This document shows positions 24,421 through 36,620 of a stretch of DNA of 64,000 nt, in pieces. Below the pieces are notes generated by a model. That model saw only the letters and a program-made list of their open reading frames with translations, did not search any database and was not told the origin of the DNA. The position numbers and the translations under genes are program-made. How positions within the stretch are numbered: the first letter of the stretch is position 1; each line of letters opens with the position of its first letter. The DNA comes from Ziziphus jujuba. Taxonomy: Eukaryota > Streptophyta > Magnoliopsida > Rosales > Rhamnaceae. Where the stretch lies: NCBI RefSeq assembly GCF_031755915.1, contig NC_083387.1:14405001-14469000 (forward strand), written 5' to 3'.

Positions 24421-25255
24421 TCTCTTTCCTCTCTTTTTCTTTATTACTCTCGGCCACCTCTCTGTTTCCCACAGTATTGGCTTTCTCACCCTTTTTCTCT
24501 CTCTCAGGTTCCTCACTCCTTTTCCTTCCAATTTTGATTTTTAGAAAGCTTAGCTTGGTTTAGTGGGTCGGCCTTACCTTCTTTCACAATTGGTGAAGCC
24601 GTGGGTGCCATACTTGCCCTCTCCTTTAGCTGTTTGGCCTCCCTTTTTTGTTGTATTTGTAGTTGGTCTTTAAACACCTCTTTTGGTGTTAACGGTTCAA
24701 GCTTAATCTTCCTTCCATTAAATTTAAAAATAAAAGCTTTTTCAAGACCATAATGTATAGTATCCTTATCAAATTGCTAAGGTCTTCCTAGTAAAATATG
24801 TCCGACATGCATAGGCACAACATCACATAAAACAACATTCACATATTTATTAATGCTAAACTTTACGTTGGCTTGCTTGTTTACTTTCATCTCACCACTA
24901 TCATTAAGCAATTGTAATCTATATGGTTAGAGATGTTTAATGCTTGTTAGTCCTAATTCCTCAACCATAACATTACTAATTACATTAGCACAACTTCCAC
25001 TATCAATTATTATACTACAAATATTATCTTGAATTTCACATCGGATATGGAAGATGTTTTCTTTTTGGACTTGATCCACATCTTTATACACGGTCAAGAC
25101 ACTCCTTGCTATTAAATTCAATTTGGCCTTTGAAGCTTTGAGAGTCTCAACTTCTTCTCGTTCTTCATCCTCAATTGTTTCATCTATAAATTCAATTTCA
25201 GCTTCGGATCCCTCACTTTTGGACTCCAACTCTCCATTGCCTTTCAACACCATGA
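24421..25255 (-). pseudogene. gypsy aspartic protease region (copy A)
   Basis: Minus-strand reading starts MVLKGNGELESKSEGSEAE (25253), followed by an acidic stretch. Protease text follows: ENIFHIRCEIQDNICSIIID, then SGSCANVIS with the catalytic DSG motif intact (about 24989-25008). GEMKVNKQANVKF and DVVPMHVGHILLGRP follow, then a charged linker (KLEPLTPKEVFKDQLQIQQ-like) up to RT. A stop after TSIKHL and another after LLGRP interrupt it. Confidence 0.85.
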
Positions 25256-26300
25256 TTATTCTATTTGGGCATTGGTTGGCAATATGTCATCATACCTAGT
25301 ATTTAAACAAATAATATCTCGAGTTCTTGAAGGTTTAGAATCGAATTTACCTTCTAACTTGGGTGCTTGAGTGGGATCCGGCCTTGTATCTCTCCTTGGC
25401 TGATTGGAACTCTCACCTTCAAGATTCAGTTTTGGCCTTGATTCAAATGTGGGATTGCTTCTCCAAATACTTGAATTAGTCCTTTCACTGTTGGAAGCTC
25501 CTCCAAACCGTGAGCTTGTACCCTTCCTCTTGAATTGGTTCTCAATTTTAATGGCCACATAAAGCATACCTTCCAATTCCACATATTGTTGTAACTCCAC
25601 TTGTTTGGCTATTTCTTGGTTTAAACCTCCCAAAAACCTTGCCATGGTTGCCTCACGGTCCTCATTCATGCTCAACCTCATCATAAGCATCTCCATCTCC
25701 TTGTAGTAGTCTTCCACAGTCCTACTTCCTTACGATAAATATTGGAGTCTTTGATGCAACATCCTATGGTAATGGGTCGGCACAAATCGCTTCCTTATGG
25801 GTCGTTTCATTTGTCGCCAAATAGTAATTAGTTCATCACCAACTTTCTTTTGGGTACTTCGCTCATCATTCCAGCATTGTAATGCAAACTGACCAAATTC
25901 CAAAGTAGCCAACTTTACCTTCTTTGCTTCAGAATAATTATGACAATCAAATATTATCTCCATCTGTTCTTCCGATTCTAGATGAGCCTCAAGATCACTT
26001 TTACCTAAAAATTGTGGGATATTAACCTTAATATTTCCAAGATCATCATCTTCCTCTAGGGCTTGCCTCCTACGGGTTTGCCTTCCTAGGAGTGCAAAAA
26101 TATCTTCAAACTCCTCCTCGAGGTTATCTCCAAAATCGACTCCTTCGAATTCCTCCTTAAGATGCCTGTAGACTCCTCAACCTCGACCACGACCTCCAAT
26201 TGGTTCATGCCTTAGATTCGACCCACCTTGTGATGTTTCAAACCTATTCATCCTTTGATCAAGTTGATCAAAGCGAGCATTCATGCATTGTAAGTTCCAA
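25256..26300 (-). pseudogene. gypsy gag (copy A)
   Basis: Retrotrans_gag family. Minus-strand reading: acidic LEEEFEDIFALLGRQ (about 26085-26130), DDDLGNIKVNIPQFLG, MEIIFDCHNYSEAKKVKLAT, WRQMKRPIRKRFVPTHYHR, LHQRLQYLS, a stop near 25730, then MEDYYKEMEMLMMRLSMNED, ARFLGGLNQEIAKQVELQQY. The zinc-knuckle place (RDIICLNTRY, near 25310) has kept its first cysteine but shifted frame, so the knuckle is lost. The N-terminal part above 26150 is frame-broken. Confidence 0.88.
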
Positions 26301-27568
26301 GACTGCCATCATGTTGGTAGGTTTAACTCCACTACCTGTAGCTCTAGAATCCCCTTTGAATCCCACATATTCTTTTTCAATGTTTCTTAATAAACCATCT
26401 CCTTTTCTCATTCTTGAATCTATCATGTTAGTAAGAATAATGGAAAAAACCTCACCAAATGGACTCCCTCACATGTTTCACTCAAACAAGCTCTCGTCAC
26501 TAGTGTTTGCACACTAGTTTCGACTTTTGACCCTCTTTTAAGCTCACACTCTCTTGTCTTTTTCCACTCAAAGAATTATCTCAATGTTCTAATTAACACA
26601 CTTAACCAGCAACTAGATCACAAGTATGCCCTAATTTACCTTATCAATAGAACTAAAACAAAAGAAAAGTAGCAAGCAATTTCTGAGTGATTTGATAAAA
26701 CTTAGTCTCGGCTTTACTAACCAAAAAAATGAAAATTAACAAGAAAAATTTCTGATTCAATAAGGAATAGATCAGAATGTTAAGGAACAAAATTATCAAA
26801 GATAAAATTTAGAAAAGAGATTCAAACAACGAATAAGAAATAATTCGAACAAAATATGAAGTAATTATTGGTTGTAGTTCTTGTAATTTAGGTCTAAGTC
26901 TCAAATCCCTTAACCAGTTTTAATCCAATCAAGTTAGCACACAAAATTAAAAAATGCAGCAACCAAAGTAGATTTATTAAACAGCAACTCAAACTAATCA
27001 CAATTGAATTTTCTCTAAATCCAAACACTCCACACAAACCGGCCTTTTACATTTTTTTTTTTTAACTTTGATTTTTCTTATTTCCTTTTTTTTTTTTTTT
27101 TATCCTCACAGAATTATATCAACACAATCTCCAATAACAAGAATCACCATAAACTGCAACCTAAAATCCAACAAACTGACAAAAATCCGAACCAACTTCC
27201 AAGCCGAAAACAAATTGCAAAAATTTAGGTTTGTGCAATATGTTCCCAAAATTCCTCTTTTTTTTTTTTTTTTTTTTTGAATGTAGGAATGCAACTAATT
27301 AAGAATAAAACAGCAATGAAAAATCAACAATAAACCAAGCTACTAAGAAATAATATGCAAAACAAACAATAAACTAGTAAGCAAAAATTTGGCTAACAAA
27401 AAGGATAAATTTGGCTATGAAAGAAAAATGTCTTTTCTCTTTTTCTTTTTTCTTTTTTTAATACAGAATGTGAATAGATAGGAAACAATATTAACCTAAT
27501 GTTAAAATTGCAGATTAACATAAAACAAAACAAAGCAAATAAGATAGATCAAACGTGAACAAAATTCG
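26301..27568 (-). other. Leader of gypsy copy A
   Basis: Untranslated region between primer site and gag, about 1.2 kb, with A/T homopolymers near 27050, 27085 and 27258. The same region in copy B is 37111-38144. Confidence 0.65.
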
Positions 27569-27580
27569 GCTCTGATACCA
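27569..27580 (-). promoter_or_regulatory. Primer-binding site, initiator tRNA-Met type
   Basis: On the minus strand TGGTATCAGAGC, two bases inside the 5' LTR end. This is the standard complement of the plant initiator methionine tRNA 3' end. Confidence 0.92.
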
Positions 27581-27582
27581 AA

Positions 27583-28299
27583 TGATACAAACCTAGGTCG
27601 ATTTGCTCCTAAACCCATATTATATTAGCTCGGATCACAATTAAGTTGAGGTTCTAGTGGATTCTTTAACCGCTAATCAACTTATGATTAGAAACCTTAG
27701 TATATGATGAAGACGTTGCAATAGGTGATGGATGTCGTATTGATAAATCAAACCAAAGCACTCGATTTCTATTCGATGTTTTAGGTGTTCAAAGAGAACA
27801 AAGAGAATTATTCTCAGAAATTATTTTCTGTATGAATAACATACTAAATATTATTGAGAAAATAGGCCCTTAAATAGGTTTTGAATGACAAAAATAAAGC
27901 CCTAAAACAACTAGGTTAGAATAGGCCAAATTGAACTCCATGTGCAAATGATGTGTTTGAATGCTTTTGTTTCTGCCTTATCATGATTTTATGGCCCTTT
28001 GGAGTGCTCAATCACATCCATAAGCCAAAAAATTCATTCATTATTGCCCAAAGTCCATAGATGCACTAAAACAGCTTCACAGGACCATTTCCGCCATCAT
28101 AACTTGGATGCATAAAATGAGCTTTGGATCTTCGGTTATTGTCATGCCCTCTTGAGAATTAATAACAACTTGTATGAAGATAACAATGTTATCCTTAAAT
28201 CTCTTAGCTAGTGCCCGTATGATTGGCCCCGTCTTCAATTGTACAGGATCAGCAGCCTAGCGGGTAGTCGGTTGTATAGGTACGGTCAGATTCCTATCA
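27583..28299 (-). repeat. 5' LTR of gypsy copy A
   Basis: 717 bp, pairs with 23038-23747. Visible substitutions between the two suggest an old insertion. Confidence 0.95.
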
Positions 28300-28304
28300 C
28301 CCTT
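28300..28304. repeat. Target-site duplication CCCTT (right)
   Basis: Matches 23033-23037 exactly. Confidence 0.92.
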
Positions 28305-28440
28305 TCTTTTCTCTATATTGTTTTAGCATTTTTGACTATTTTTCCAACATATGTTTCTTTTTGGCTTCCCCCGCTACTTCCAAAGGTGGGAGACTCTGCA
28401 TAAAACATGATTGTGAATTTCAAGAATTTTTTTTTTTTGA
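28305..28440. repeat. Host tandem unit, copy 2
   Basis: Matches 22826-22940; see that entry. Confidence 0.7.
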
Positions 28441-28849
28441 AATTCACTTTTGACTTTTAATAATTGAAATTTATATTTTAAAATATAAATTTCAAATATA
28501 CATTATCTCTCCATCACAATATAAATTTCAAATACACCTTTTTATATAAAAGATTTAATTTGATTTGATAGAGAATTTGATTCAAATAGGATAATTGTAT
28601 TCCCATAAATCGCTGCTATTATCTAATCTTTTTTTTTTTTTTCTTTAGGAAGTTTTGGAGGAAAAACAGTTCACTATTGATTGCCACTTGCAAAAACACT
28701 TTTTTCTTCCTTCTTTTGATCGAAACAAAACACTCTATTACTGAGAACAGTCAACATATGACAACTAGTTGAACTTTGGATGTGAGAGAAGATCCAAGAC
28801 TATCCTTGCACCGACAAATGCCGAAGTGTAGCACAATCCATTTACACCA

Positions 28850-29300
28850 AAAGCTTGGTAAACCCTATTCTTTTTGCTGTACAAAGAGCATGAAAAAATG
28901 GCTAAGCTTTGATTGAGAGAGCATCATTGCCATTTAATTTTATTGAGCACCAACAATGAGGAAAACCTTTCCAATCTCGAAATAGTAAACCTACAGCTCC
29001 TTTCCTTGACAATCTATCAAAAGCTCCATCATAATTGACCTTAATGAACCCCATTGGAGGAGGGATCCTTTTAATCAATTGTTAAGGGGGTTGACAACGA
29101 TTTAAGACTAAGATAGGTCCTATATGATGATGCTTCTCTCTATGAATATTAAATTCCTGATATGTTGCCTTTGCCTGATTAATCACTACCCTTGGAGTTG
29201 GAGTAATCTTTTGATGCACAAATTTATTACGAGCCTTCCAAATAAACCAACAGTAGTAACAAAAAAAAGTCAATCTTCCTAGAACCCTCCTCTTTGTCCT
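28850..29300 (-). pseudogene. LINE RNase H domain
   Basis: Minus-strand reading: FCYYCWFIWKARNKFVHQK (29205-29265), linker, MGFIKVNYDGAFDRLSRKG (near 29000-29055) with the first catalytic aspartate, AVGLLFRDWKGFPHCW, NDALSIKA and MDCATLRHLS. The order matches the RVT_3 domain at the end of plant L1-type ORF2. Stops within the domain make it non-functional. Confidence 0.85.
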
Positions 29301-29979
29301 TCAAGAATTCGCACAAAATATCTTGCGCCTACTAAGGGAAGTGTTGATTTCCATCAAAACAAAGTCCGAAAGAATAACCAAACTAGACTGCCTTAGCCAA
29401 GTTACTATCCATAATGAGATGGCCCAAAGTTTCACTCTGGTTCCTATATATTAGACAAACACCATCCACTCCAATATGATGTCTCAATAAACTCTCCTTT
29501 GTTAGCAACTTATCATGAAATAATTTCCACATAAAATGTTTAATTTTAGGTTCCACCATGAACCTCCAAAGCTTTTTCCAAACTTTTGTCGAAGGGTGAT
29601 GAGAAGATGATGCTTCTCTAGCTATTTTCTCTTTAAGTTGTCCCAGTAGCCCATAATAGCAGTACTTCCATTACTTGAATGAAGCCACATTAATTCATCA
29701 TACGGACTAGTTCCAGAAACTGGAATAGTGAGAATTTGACTTGTTACCCATGCAAAAATTATAGCAAAAATCTTAATGCTATTCCATTATTTTGTGGTTT
29801 TGAAAATTAAATTAGCTACCCAAGTGAAAATATAAGTCTCACACTCTTCCTAATTAACACCATTAGGTCCTTAATTATCTATTTATCTTTCCTACATCTA
29901 CAAGACACTACTTTCCTTACTTTATAACTATGTCCCTACCATGACAAAATGTTTTTCCATGATAAAGATGCATTTGACT

Positions 29980-32000
29980 TTTCTTTAACCTGCCCAAAAA
30001 AAAAAAAGAATCATTAAGGTCAAAAAGTTAGGATTTCTCAGGAATATCTAGGCTTACATAGCACGAAAAAGAAAAAAAAAAAAGAATCATTAAGGTCAAA
30101 AAGTTAGGATTTCTCAGGAATCTCTAGGCTTACATAGCACGAAAAGCTTGATTGAAAAGGCTTAAATCTCTAAACCCTAAACCTCCTTCTCCTTTAAGTC
30201 TTGTGAAATCCTCTTTTTCATCCAATAGATACTATGATTCCCCTTAATTTTACTCCACCAAAACTGATTTATAGATGATACCAACTCTTTATAAATTATT
30301 TTTGGAAACCAAATTACAAACATTGTGTAAGCAGGAATTGATTGAGCAACAGATTTAATAAGAATCTCCTTCCTTACATTTGAAAGCAACTTCACATTCG
30401 AACCATTAAATTGCTTGAAAACCTTTCCCCTTAAATTGGCTAAAACCCATCTTTTAGACCTTCCTCAAATGGAGGGTAGTCCAAGGTATTTAACATGTTC
30501 ATTCATCAATGAAACTGTAATCAAACTATAAATCTCAACTTGTGTCATATTACTTAAATTCTTACTAAAAAAGTCACTAGATTTTGGAAATTAATGCACT
30601 GCTTGATAGTAAGAATCCAAGCAATCTTTAAGATTCAAACACTTTTCTCACTCATATAAAAAATAAACTATCATTAATAAAGAGAAGATGAGAGATTGAA
30701 TAACATTGATAGGCCATCTGGATACCATTTAGTCCACCATTTGGAGTCTTATGATGAATCATCATTAACAAAGACTCAGTAAGTAGAACAAATGGATTAG
30801 ATGTTAGAAGGTTTTCTTATCTCAGACAACGTTTAGGTACAAAAGAGGGTTTTTGTTGACCATTTATAATGACACTGTAAGAAATATTGCATAATGAGTG
30901 ACACTCAATGCTTTGAAAAAAAGCCTTTTTTCTCATGACTTATGTTAAGAAATCCTACTCTAAACAATCATATGATTTTAACATATCTATTTTCAAAGCC
31001 ATGTCTTCGACCTTTCCCTAATCTTCCTTCTCAAAATGATGGAACACCTTCTAGGCTATGAGGATATTATCCTAAATTTAACAATCTCCCTAAAGGTACC
31101 TTGGTTATATGAAATCAAGGTATCAAGGTGTTCTTATAAACAATTTAAAATCACCTTAAAAATAATTTTATAAGAAAAATTACATAAGTTAATCGTCTAT
31201 TCTAGTAAATATCTTTAGGTTGAGAAACTTTTTGGAATCATGACTATATTAGTGCAATTCAAATTCTCAAGCAAAAATTTAAAGCGAAAACACCATGAAT
31301 CATCCTAAAGAAATCATCCTCAAAGAGGTGCCAATTCGCTTAGTTAAAAGCGCCTAAGAAGCCATCTAAACCTAGAGCCTTCCTTTCACCTAAAGAAAAA
31401 GTATCTTTGGGATTTCTTGACGCATCACCATCCTTAAAAAAGCTCTATTCATATCCTCAATTACCCAATGTTCAATGCAAGAGATTACGTGTTTTATGTT
31501 TCAAGGACTCATTGATTTAATAAATTATGATACAAGTCTTGGATATGGACTTTAAGATGACTCGAGTCCTCCATCCACTCTCCATTTGCATCCTTCAATT
31601 TAATAATCCTTTTATGATTTCTTCTTTGCAAGGCAAATGCATGGAAAAAAGCTATATTCTTGTCCTATATGAAAGTCAGTTCACCCAAGATCTTTATTTT
31701 TAGTAGATTTCTTCAGCTTTCCCTTTCTTTTCCAAATAATTCATCTACATATATCTACAATCAAAAACTGCTAGTTATTCTTTCAAGTCACTAAGTTTAC
31801 CTCTCAAATTCCTGCTATATTTCTTGCTCCAACCCTTCAAAGCTTAAAGGCAGCTCGAAAGTTTCTTGGTAAAAGGACCAGGTGCATGAACCCTGCAAAC
31901 TAGTTTCCTAACTTTGCTCTACTATTTGTGAACCATCCACCATTAACCATTTTTGTTCAAACTTAAAGGGATGAGGCTCCTTGGAACATTACGATTTAAG
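29980..32000 (-). pseudogene. LINE reverse transcriptase, degenerate
   Basis: Minus-strand landmarks: KEPHPFKFEQKWLMVDGSQ (about 31925-31985) after the endonuclease; LGERKALGLDGFLGAF (about 31340-31400), matching K.PGpDGF; ISHLLFINDS at about 30667-30700, where the catalytic FADD is changed to FIND (30670-30681); MKLLSNVRKEILIKSVAQSI, PAYTMFVIWFPK and INQFWWSKIKGNHSIYWM (30200-30395); then GLGFRDLSLFNQAF with a frame change. Many stops. The changed active site alone would abolish polymerase activity. Confidence 0.85.
30003..30148. repeat. 76-bp tandem duplication inside the LINE
   Basis: The phrase gaatcattaaggtcaaaaag starts at 30008 and again at 30084; the following 60 bases match apart from a t/c difference. 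The A-runs at the joins suggest slippage or unequal exchange after the LINE inserted. Confidence 0.92.
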
Positions 32001-32046
32001 GTAACAATCAGCTAGCAATGGTCATACCCCAACCTGAGAAAATGTC

Positions 32047-33317
32047 CCGAATGTGAAAATTTTGATCAAGTTTGATCAAGATTAACCAAATGGATTCATG
32101 GTTGACAAGTTAAAATTAGAAAGTTATCGTTAAAATAGTTCTAGGGGCATTTTGGTCATTTAATAATTGGGTCCTACATATTTAAGCGTTGTATAATTTT
32201 TTCACTAAAGTATTATTATTATTTTTGGGTTATTTAATATCCATAACCTACATTGGCCATCTATATATATATATATACAGATATATACTATATTATCAAA
32301 ACTATTAATATTTTATTATTTTATTATTCTATTATTTTTATTTCTTTTATGTGAGATATTTTACTCTCCCATTCACCTTTTCTCATCACCCCCTCCCCAT
32401 CATGCATGAAAGAAAAACCAGTAGCAACCATTTTTCCACCGTCGACCATGCAGTCAATTCCTTTCTAAAATAGTTTTCAAAATTTTGCCACCTATCAGAA
32501 ATTACTTATACTAAATTGAAACCCACACTACTAGGAGTCCAAAGCCACCTTGATCTCACCATGAAATGACCTAGTTTGTCAGAAAGCCATGAAAACTGAT
32601 GAAGGTTGCATTTTCCAATTGTTATCTTCCAATGAGCATGAGGTCGAACAGGTGGTCCTTTCCCACAAATTCAGACCCCCTAAATCCGATTCCAAGCTCA
32701 GATTGACTCAAATCTTTCTCATTCATGAGATATATAAAACCCATTCTTGCAGCAACTCCCCAGTGGAATTCCGACCACCTCCAGCAACGGTTGGACCAAT
32801 TGAAGGTATATGCTCGATGCTCTTATCATAAGCTTCAATATGGTAGCTAGAATGTGAATTGTAGTTGAGTATTTATTACCATTGATGGACTTAGGTTTTG
32901 TATTTATGTTGAAATTGGTAGAAAATGGACAAGGTTTTAGCAAATTGCCATTACGACTAGGTTCCTATTGATTGTTAGAGGCTAAAGGAATGATTAATTT
33001 AAATTAATTGTCAAGATGCTAAAAAACCTCAAATTTTGAGTTTGATTAATTTAAATTAATTGTCAAGATGCTAAAAAACCTTAAATTTTGAGTTTAGCCC
33101 ACTTGGGTTCACTTTGTATTTTATCCAATTGGGTGGGCAATATTGGTAATTCTTGAGTCATAAAATGAAATTAAGACCTTAGAATCTTAATTGTGTTTTC
33201 ATTTAATACCAAGCTAGAAGGTATAAAAGGACTTTTATAAATTTTTGTAAGTTTGTTTGTCGTACTTGATTAGGATTGTTGTATGAAATATAGAGCTAGT
33301 ATGTGTGTAGATTGAAA

Positions 33318-33348
<31 letters not shown>

Positions 33349-34066
33349 GAATATATAGGTACTTACTAAAAGATTGTATGTATATATGGGTGTATGTGTG
33401 TGTGACTATATATATATGAGTATAATTAAATTTTTATATATAGGTGTGTATACTTACATATATGGGTATATTCATGATTGATGTGTAAATATTCTCTTGT
33501 GGATTGTAGCTAATTACTAAATTTGGATTTACTGTGTTATTGATATTTATATTGTCAGATTATTCCAAAGTATTTGAACTATTGTACTTGATTTCAGCTA
33601 ATGTTACGCATTATTTTAAATAAAAATGTATGTATATATATTCGTCACTGGAATTTTGAAAATATATATATATATAATAAGTCTTAAAACTTTAAGGAAA
33701 TTGTTATTTAATTTTATTGTGTAGATTCTATGTGATTTAAATATATTTGCTATATAATAATTATTATTATTATTGTTATTGTATTGTTGTTTTATTACCC
33801 TTCTTACTACGTTATGCATTGGTATGTTTGTAAAATGATATTAAAATGTATGGTACTAAATGGGTGGTGTGGACGGATGTGAATATTTAAAGATACTCGC
33901 TGTTTATTAAATTATTTCCAATATATATATATATTTATATTTTGTTATCAAAGTGCTGCCATTTGTGGAATTATTTATAGTAAGATGAAAGAAATAAGGT
34001 GGTGCTTTTAAAAGTGTATTTTTTTTACACAGAATTTTATGGCATATCCAACCCTTAAGGGAGATG
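32047..34066 (+). mobile_element. LTR-like segment (probable solo LTR or LTR fragment)
   Basis: Begins TGTCCCGAATGTG, just after text that still reads as LINE endonuclease (GYDHC, minus). It has an LTR-like start ('gatcaagtttgatcaag', 'ggggcattttggtca'), a TATA-like tataaaag near 33222, long TA/GTAT microsatellites and an end region cccttaagggagatgtga. GAAAA occurs before the start (32042-32046) and again at 34073-34077, a possible target duplication, but the inferred right end lacks a CA terminus. The true left edge could instead lie near 32019. No coding matter. Confidence 0.4.
32992..33095. repeat. 52-bp tandem duplication
   Basis: gattaatttaaattaattgt starts at 32992 and at 33044. The two 52-bp units differ by a single c/t, so this is a recent event within old DNA. 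Confidence 0.95.
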
Positions 34067-35177
34067 TGATATGAAAATTTTTGTATTAAACACATATTAT
34101 ATTAACTCTGATCAAAAAATTAAGTTCAAGTTCATATGGTCACCTCAACCCCTAATCAACCTGTGAGTAGAAACTTGATATATGACGAAGGCACCACAAT
34201 AGGTGATGGATGTCTTATTGATAAGTTAAACTAAAACACTCACTCTCTAATGCTGTTTTAGGTGTTCAAAGAGAATTAAGAGAATTCTATCTCACAAATA
34301 AATTTCTGTGTAAGTTGATTTCTCATTGAAAATAAGCCCTTAAATGGCTCTGAAATAACAAAATAAAACCCTAAAAAAATAGTCAAAACCGGCCATAAAG
34401 ATTAGGAAACTATGCTTGGCCGAATTTCACCTTCCTTTCCTAAACTAATTTTGTATTAATTTATTTATTTATTTTGAATTAGGAATTAATTAATTTACAA
34501 TCAAAATAATAAAATTATAACTTTTCCAAGTTGAATTTTTCAGCAAATAAACAAATAAAAACCAAAATAAAATATAGTTTCCTAAAAAAAAAGTCAAATC
34601 CAAATTAGGAAACTAGTTGACTAGTTTGACCACTAAGCTATTTTTGATCAATTTCCAACTTGTAAAGGCTCCAAATCAGATCCAATATGCCATATAGGAT
34701 TCCAAATATTATGAATCCCATATGTTTCCCTTGATTGGAACAAAGAGAAAATGCCAAATCAACAAAATCCAGCAAAGTCAGCGGCAAATATAACATGTTC
34801 GGCCAAGAATCTATTCCATGCACAAATGACCTCCTTGGTTGCTTTTGGTTTTGCCTTGACTTGATTCCATGACGTCTTAGTGATATCAATTGAGGTCAAA
34901 AAGTGTTGAACCCATTCCTTGCTGTCTGGAGTCCATAAATGTTCTAAAACAGCTATCCGGGTCCATATCGGCCTCCACCACTTGGATACTTCAAATAAGC
35001 TTTGAATCTACAGACATTGACAAGCCCTTTTAAGAATTGATAACTTCTTGTATAAATCCAGCCAGGTTTTCCTTAAATCTCTTGGCTTGAGCCTTGGTAA
35101 TTGGCCTGATCTTCAACTATATAGGATCTGCACCCTAACGGGTTGTCGATTGTATGGGTACAGGCTGATTCTCATCA
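34067..35177 (-). repeat. LTR of gypsy copy C (long form)
   Basis: 1111 bp. On the minus strand it starts TGATGAGAATCAGCC and ends TTCATATCA. Compared with the 710-bp LTRs of copy A it holds about 400 extra AT-rich bases (roughly 34400-34800), shared with 40601-41714. Confidence 0.9.
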
Positions 35178-36620
35178 TTTCCCTCCTCTTGAAAAGGATT
35201 TACCCTCAAATCAAAATCATCACCTGTAGCAAAAAGAGTAAGTTAGCAACATTGAATGTAGCACTAACATTATATTCATCCGGTAAGTCAAGCTTGTAAG
35301 CTTTTTCATTAATCCTCTCCAAAACTTGAAAAGGTCCATCCCCTTGTAGCATAAGCTTTGACTTTTGTTGTTTTGGAAACCTCTCCTTTCTTAAGTGCAA
35401 CCCAACTAAATCTCCTGGCTTAAACACTATCACAACAAATCCTAGAAGCACAAGCTCATTTCGGCAAAAATCACACTTTTTAATGTTAGCAAACAATCTT
35501 TCTATCCTAAGTACTTCTAAAACTAACCTAAGATGTCCTACCTGCTCATCTAAATTTCTACTATATACAAGAATATCATCAGAGTAAACAACCACAAATT
35601 TTCCAATGAATGGACGCATGACATGACTCATTAACCTCTTAAAAGTGCTAAGTGCATTAGTTAAACCAAAAGACATGACTAACCATTCATACAATCCATA
35701 TTTAGTTTTAAATGCAATTTTCCATTCATCACCCTCTTTCATCCTAATTTGATGATACCCACTCCTAAAATCATTTTTAGCATGCACCATGCAATTCATC
35801 TAACATATCATCTAACCTAGGAATTAGATGTCTATATTTAATGATAATATTAATTATAGCTCTACAATCCACACACATACACCATGAACCATCTTTTTTA
35901 GGTACTAACAAAACAGTAACAGCACATGGACTCATGCTCTCACGATATAACATTTATCTAATAACTCACTTACCTACCTTTGTAGCTTTTTTGTCTCCTC
36001 AAGATTACTCCTATATGCAGGCCTATTAGGAATGGCAGCCCCCAGAACAAAATCAATTTGATGTTCAATCCCTTGGATGGGTGGTAAACCATTAGGAATC
36101 TCCTCTAGAAAGACATCATCAAAATCCTATAAAAGAAAAGAGATAGAACTTGTAAATTCAAGTTCTTCGGGATTAGCTTGATCATTTAAATAAACATTTT
36201 TATAAATCATGACCAGCAGTGGTTTATAACTCAAAAATGCCTTTTTAACTTCACTCAAGCTAAGATAAAAATAAAAAATAAAAAAATTTTCTTTTCTCTC
36301 TCTTTCTTTCCTACTCACGGGTTCCACTTTTCCACTCTCACTCTCGGCTTTTTCAAATTTCCTCTCACTCTCGGCTTTATCTCTTATTTTCACCTCACAG
36401 TTAGGATAAGAATACTTACCTAGGACAGCAAGCTCAGCTTTGTCCTCATGGATAGGTGGTAAAACCACGAGTGCCACACTAGACCTCTCTTTAAGCTTAC
36501 TTTGTTGCATTGAAGTTGGTCTCTCTAAATCTCCTTTGGAGTTAATGGCTATAACTTGACCTTTTTCCCTTAAATTTAAAAACAATAGAATTCTCATTTC
36601 CATAGTGTATGGCATCCTTA
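35178..36620 (-). pseudogene. gypsy RT fragment fused to Pol tail (copy C)
   Basis: Minus-strand reading: a charged linker (KAESERKFEKAESESGKVE), LSEVKKAFLSYKPLLVMIYK, degraded RT N-terminus (36000-35830), [55 protein letters not shown] with the YxDD catalytic motif intact (about 35575), and [19 protein letters not shown]. It then jumps to [17 protein letters not shown] and [20 protein letters not shown], the Pol tail. RNase H and integrase are deleted between LGFVV and VFKPGD. The same junction occurs in copy B. Confidence 0.88.

Larger units (their letters stand above)
23038..28299 (-). mobile_element. Complete but internally deleted Ty3/gypsy element (copy A)
   Basis: 5262 bp, with LTRs at 23038-23747 and 27583-28299, a 5-bp target duplication CCCTT, an initiator-tRNA primer site (27569-27580) and a strong polypurine tract (23748-23760). 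Minus-strand order: LTR, leader, gag, protease, start of RT, Pol tail, LTR. Most of RT and all of RNase H and integrase are missing. The RT text passes directly from KEGDEWKT into the Pol-tail text [12 protein letters not shown]. It could move only with proteins from a relative. Related copies are B and C below. Confidence 0.95.
28628..32046 (-). mobile_element. L1-type LINE, 3' half (RT to RNase H and poly(A))
   Basis: Minus-strand element. From high to low coordinate it holds the end of the endonuclease domain (LRLGYDHC near 32015-32040), degraded RT, a zf-RVT-like region, RNase H, and a T run at about 28629-28644 that is the poly(A) tail on the coding strand. Its 5' half lies at 41715-43900 in the same orientation. 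The gap is filled with LTR material, so I infer one LINE split by later insertions. It is full of stops. Confidence 0.82.

Noticed and set aside
26200..26517. 105-codon plus-strand frame
   Set aside because: It is the opposite strand of the gypsy gag N-terminal region of copy A.
36127..36615. 162-codon minus-strand frame as a host gene
   Set aside because: It is the protease-RT linker of gypsy copy C; the lysine- and glutamate-rich text and LSEVKKAFLSYKPLL match copies A and B.
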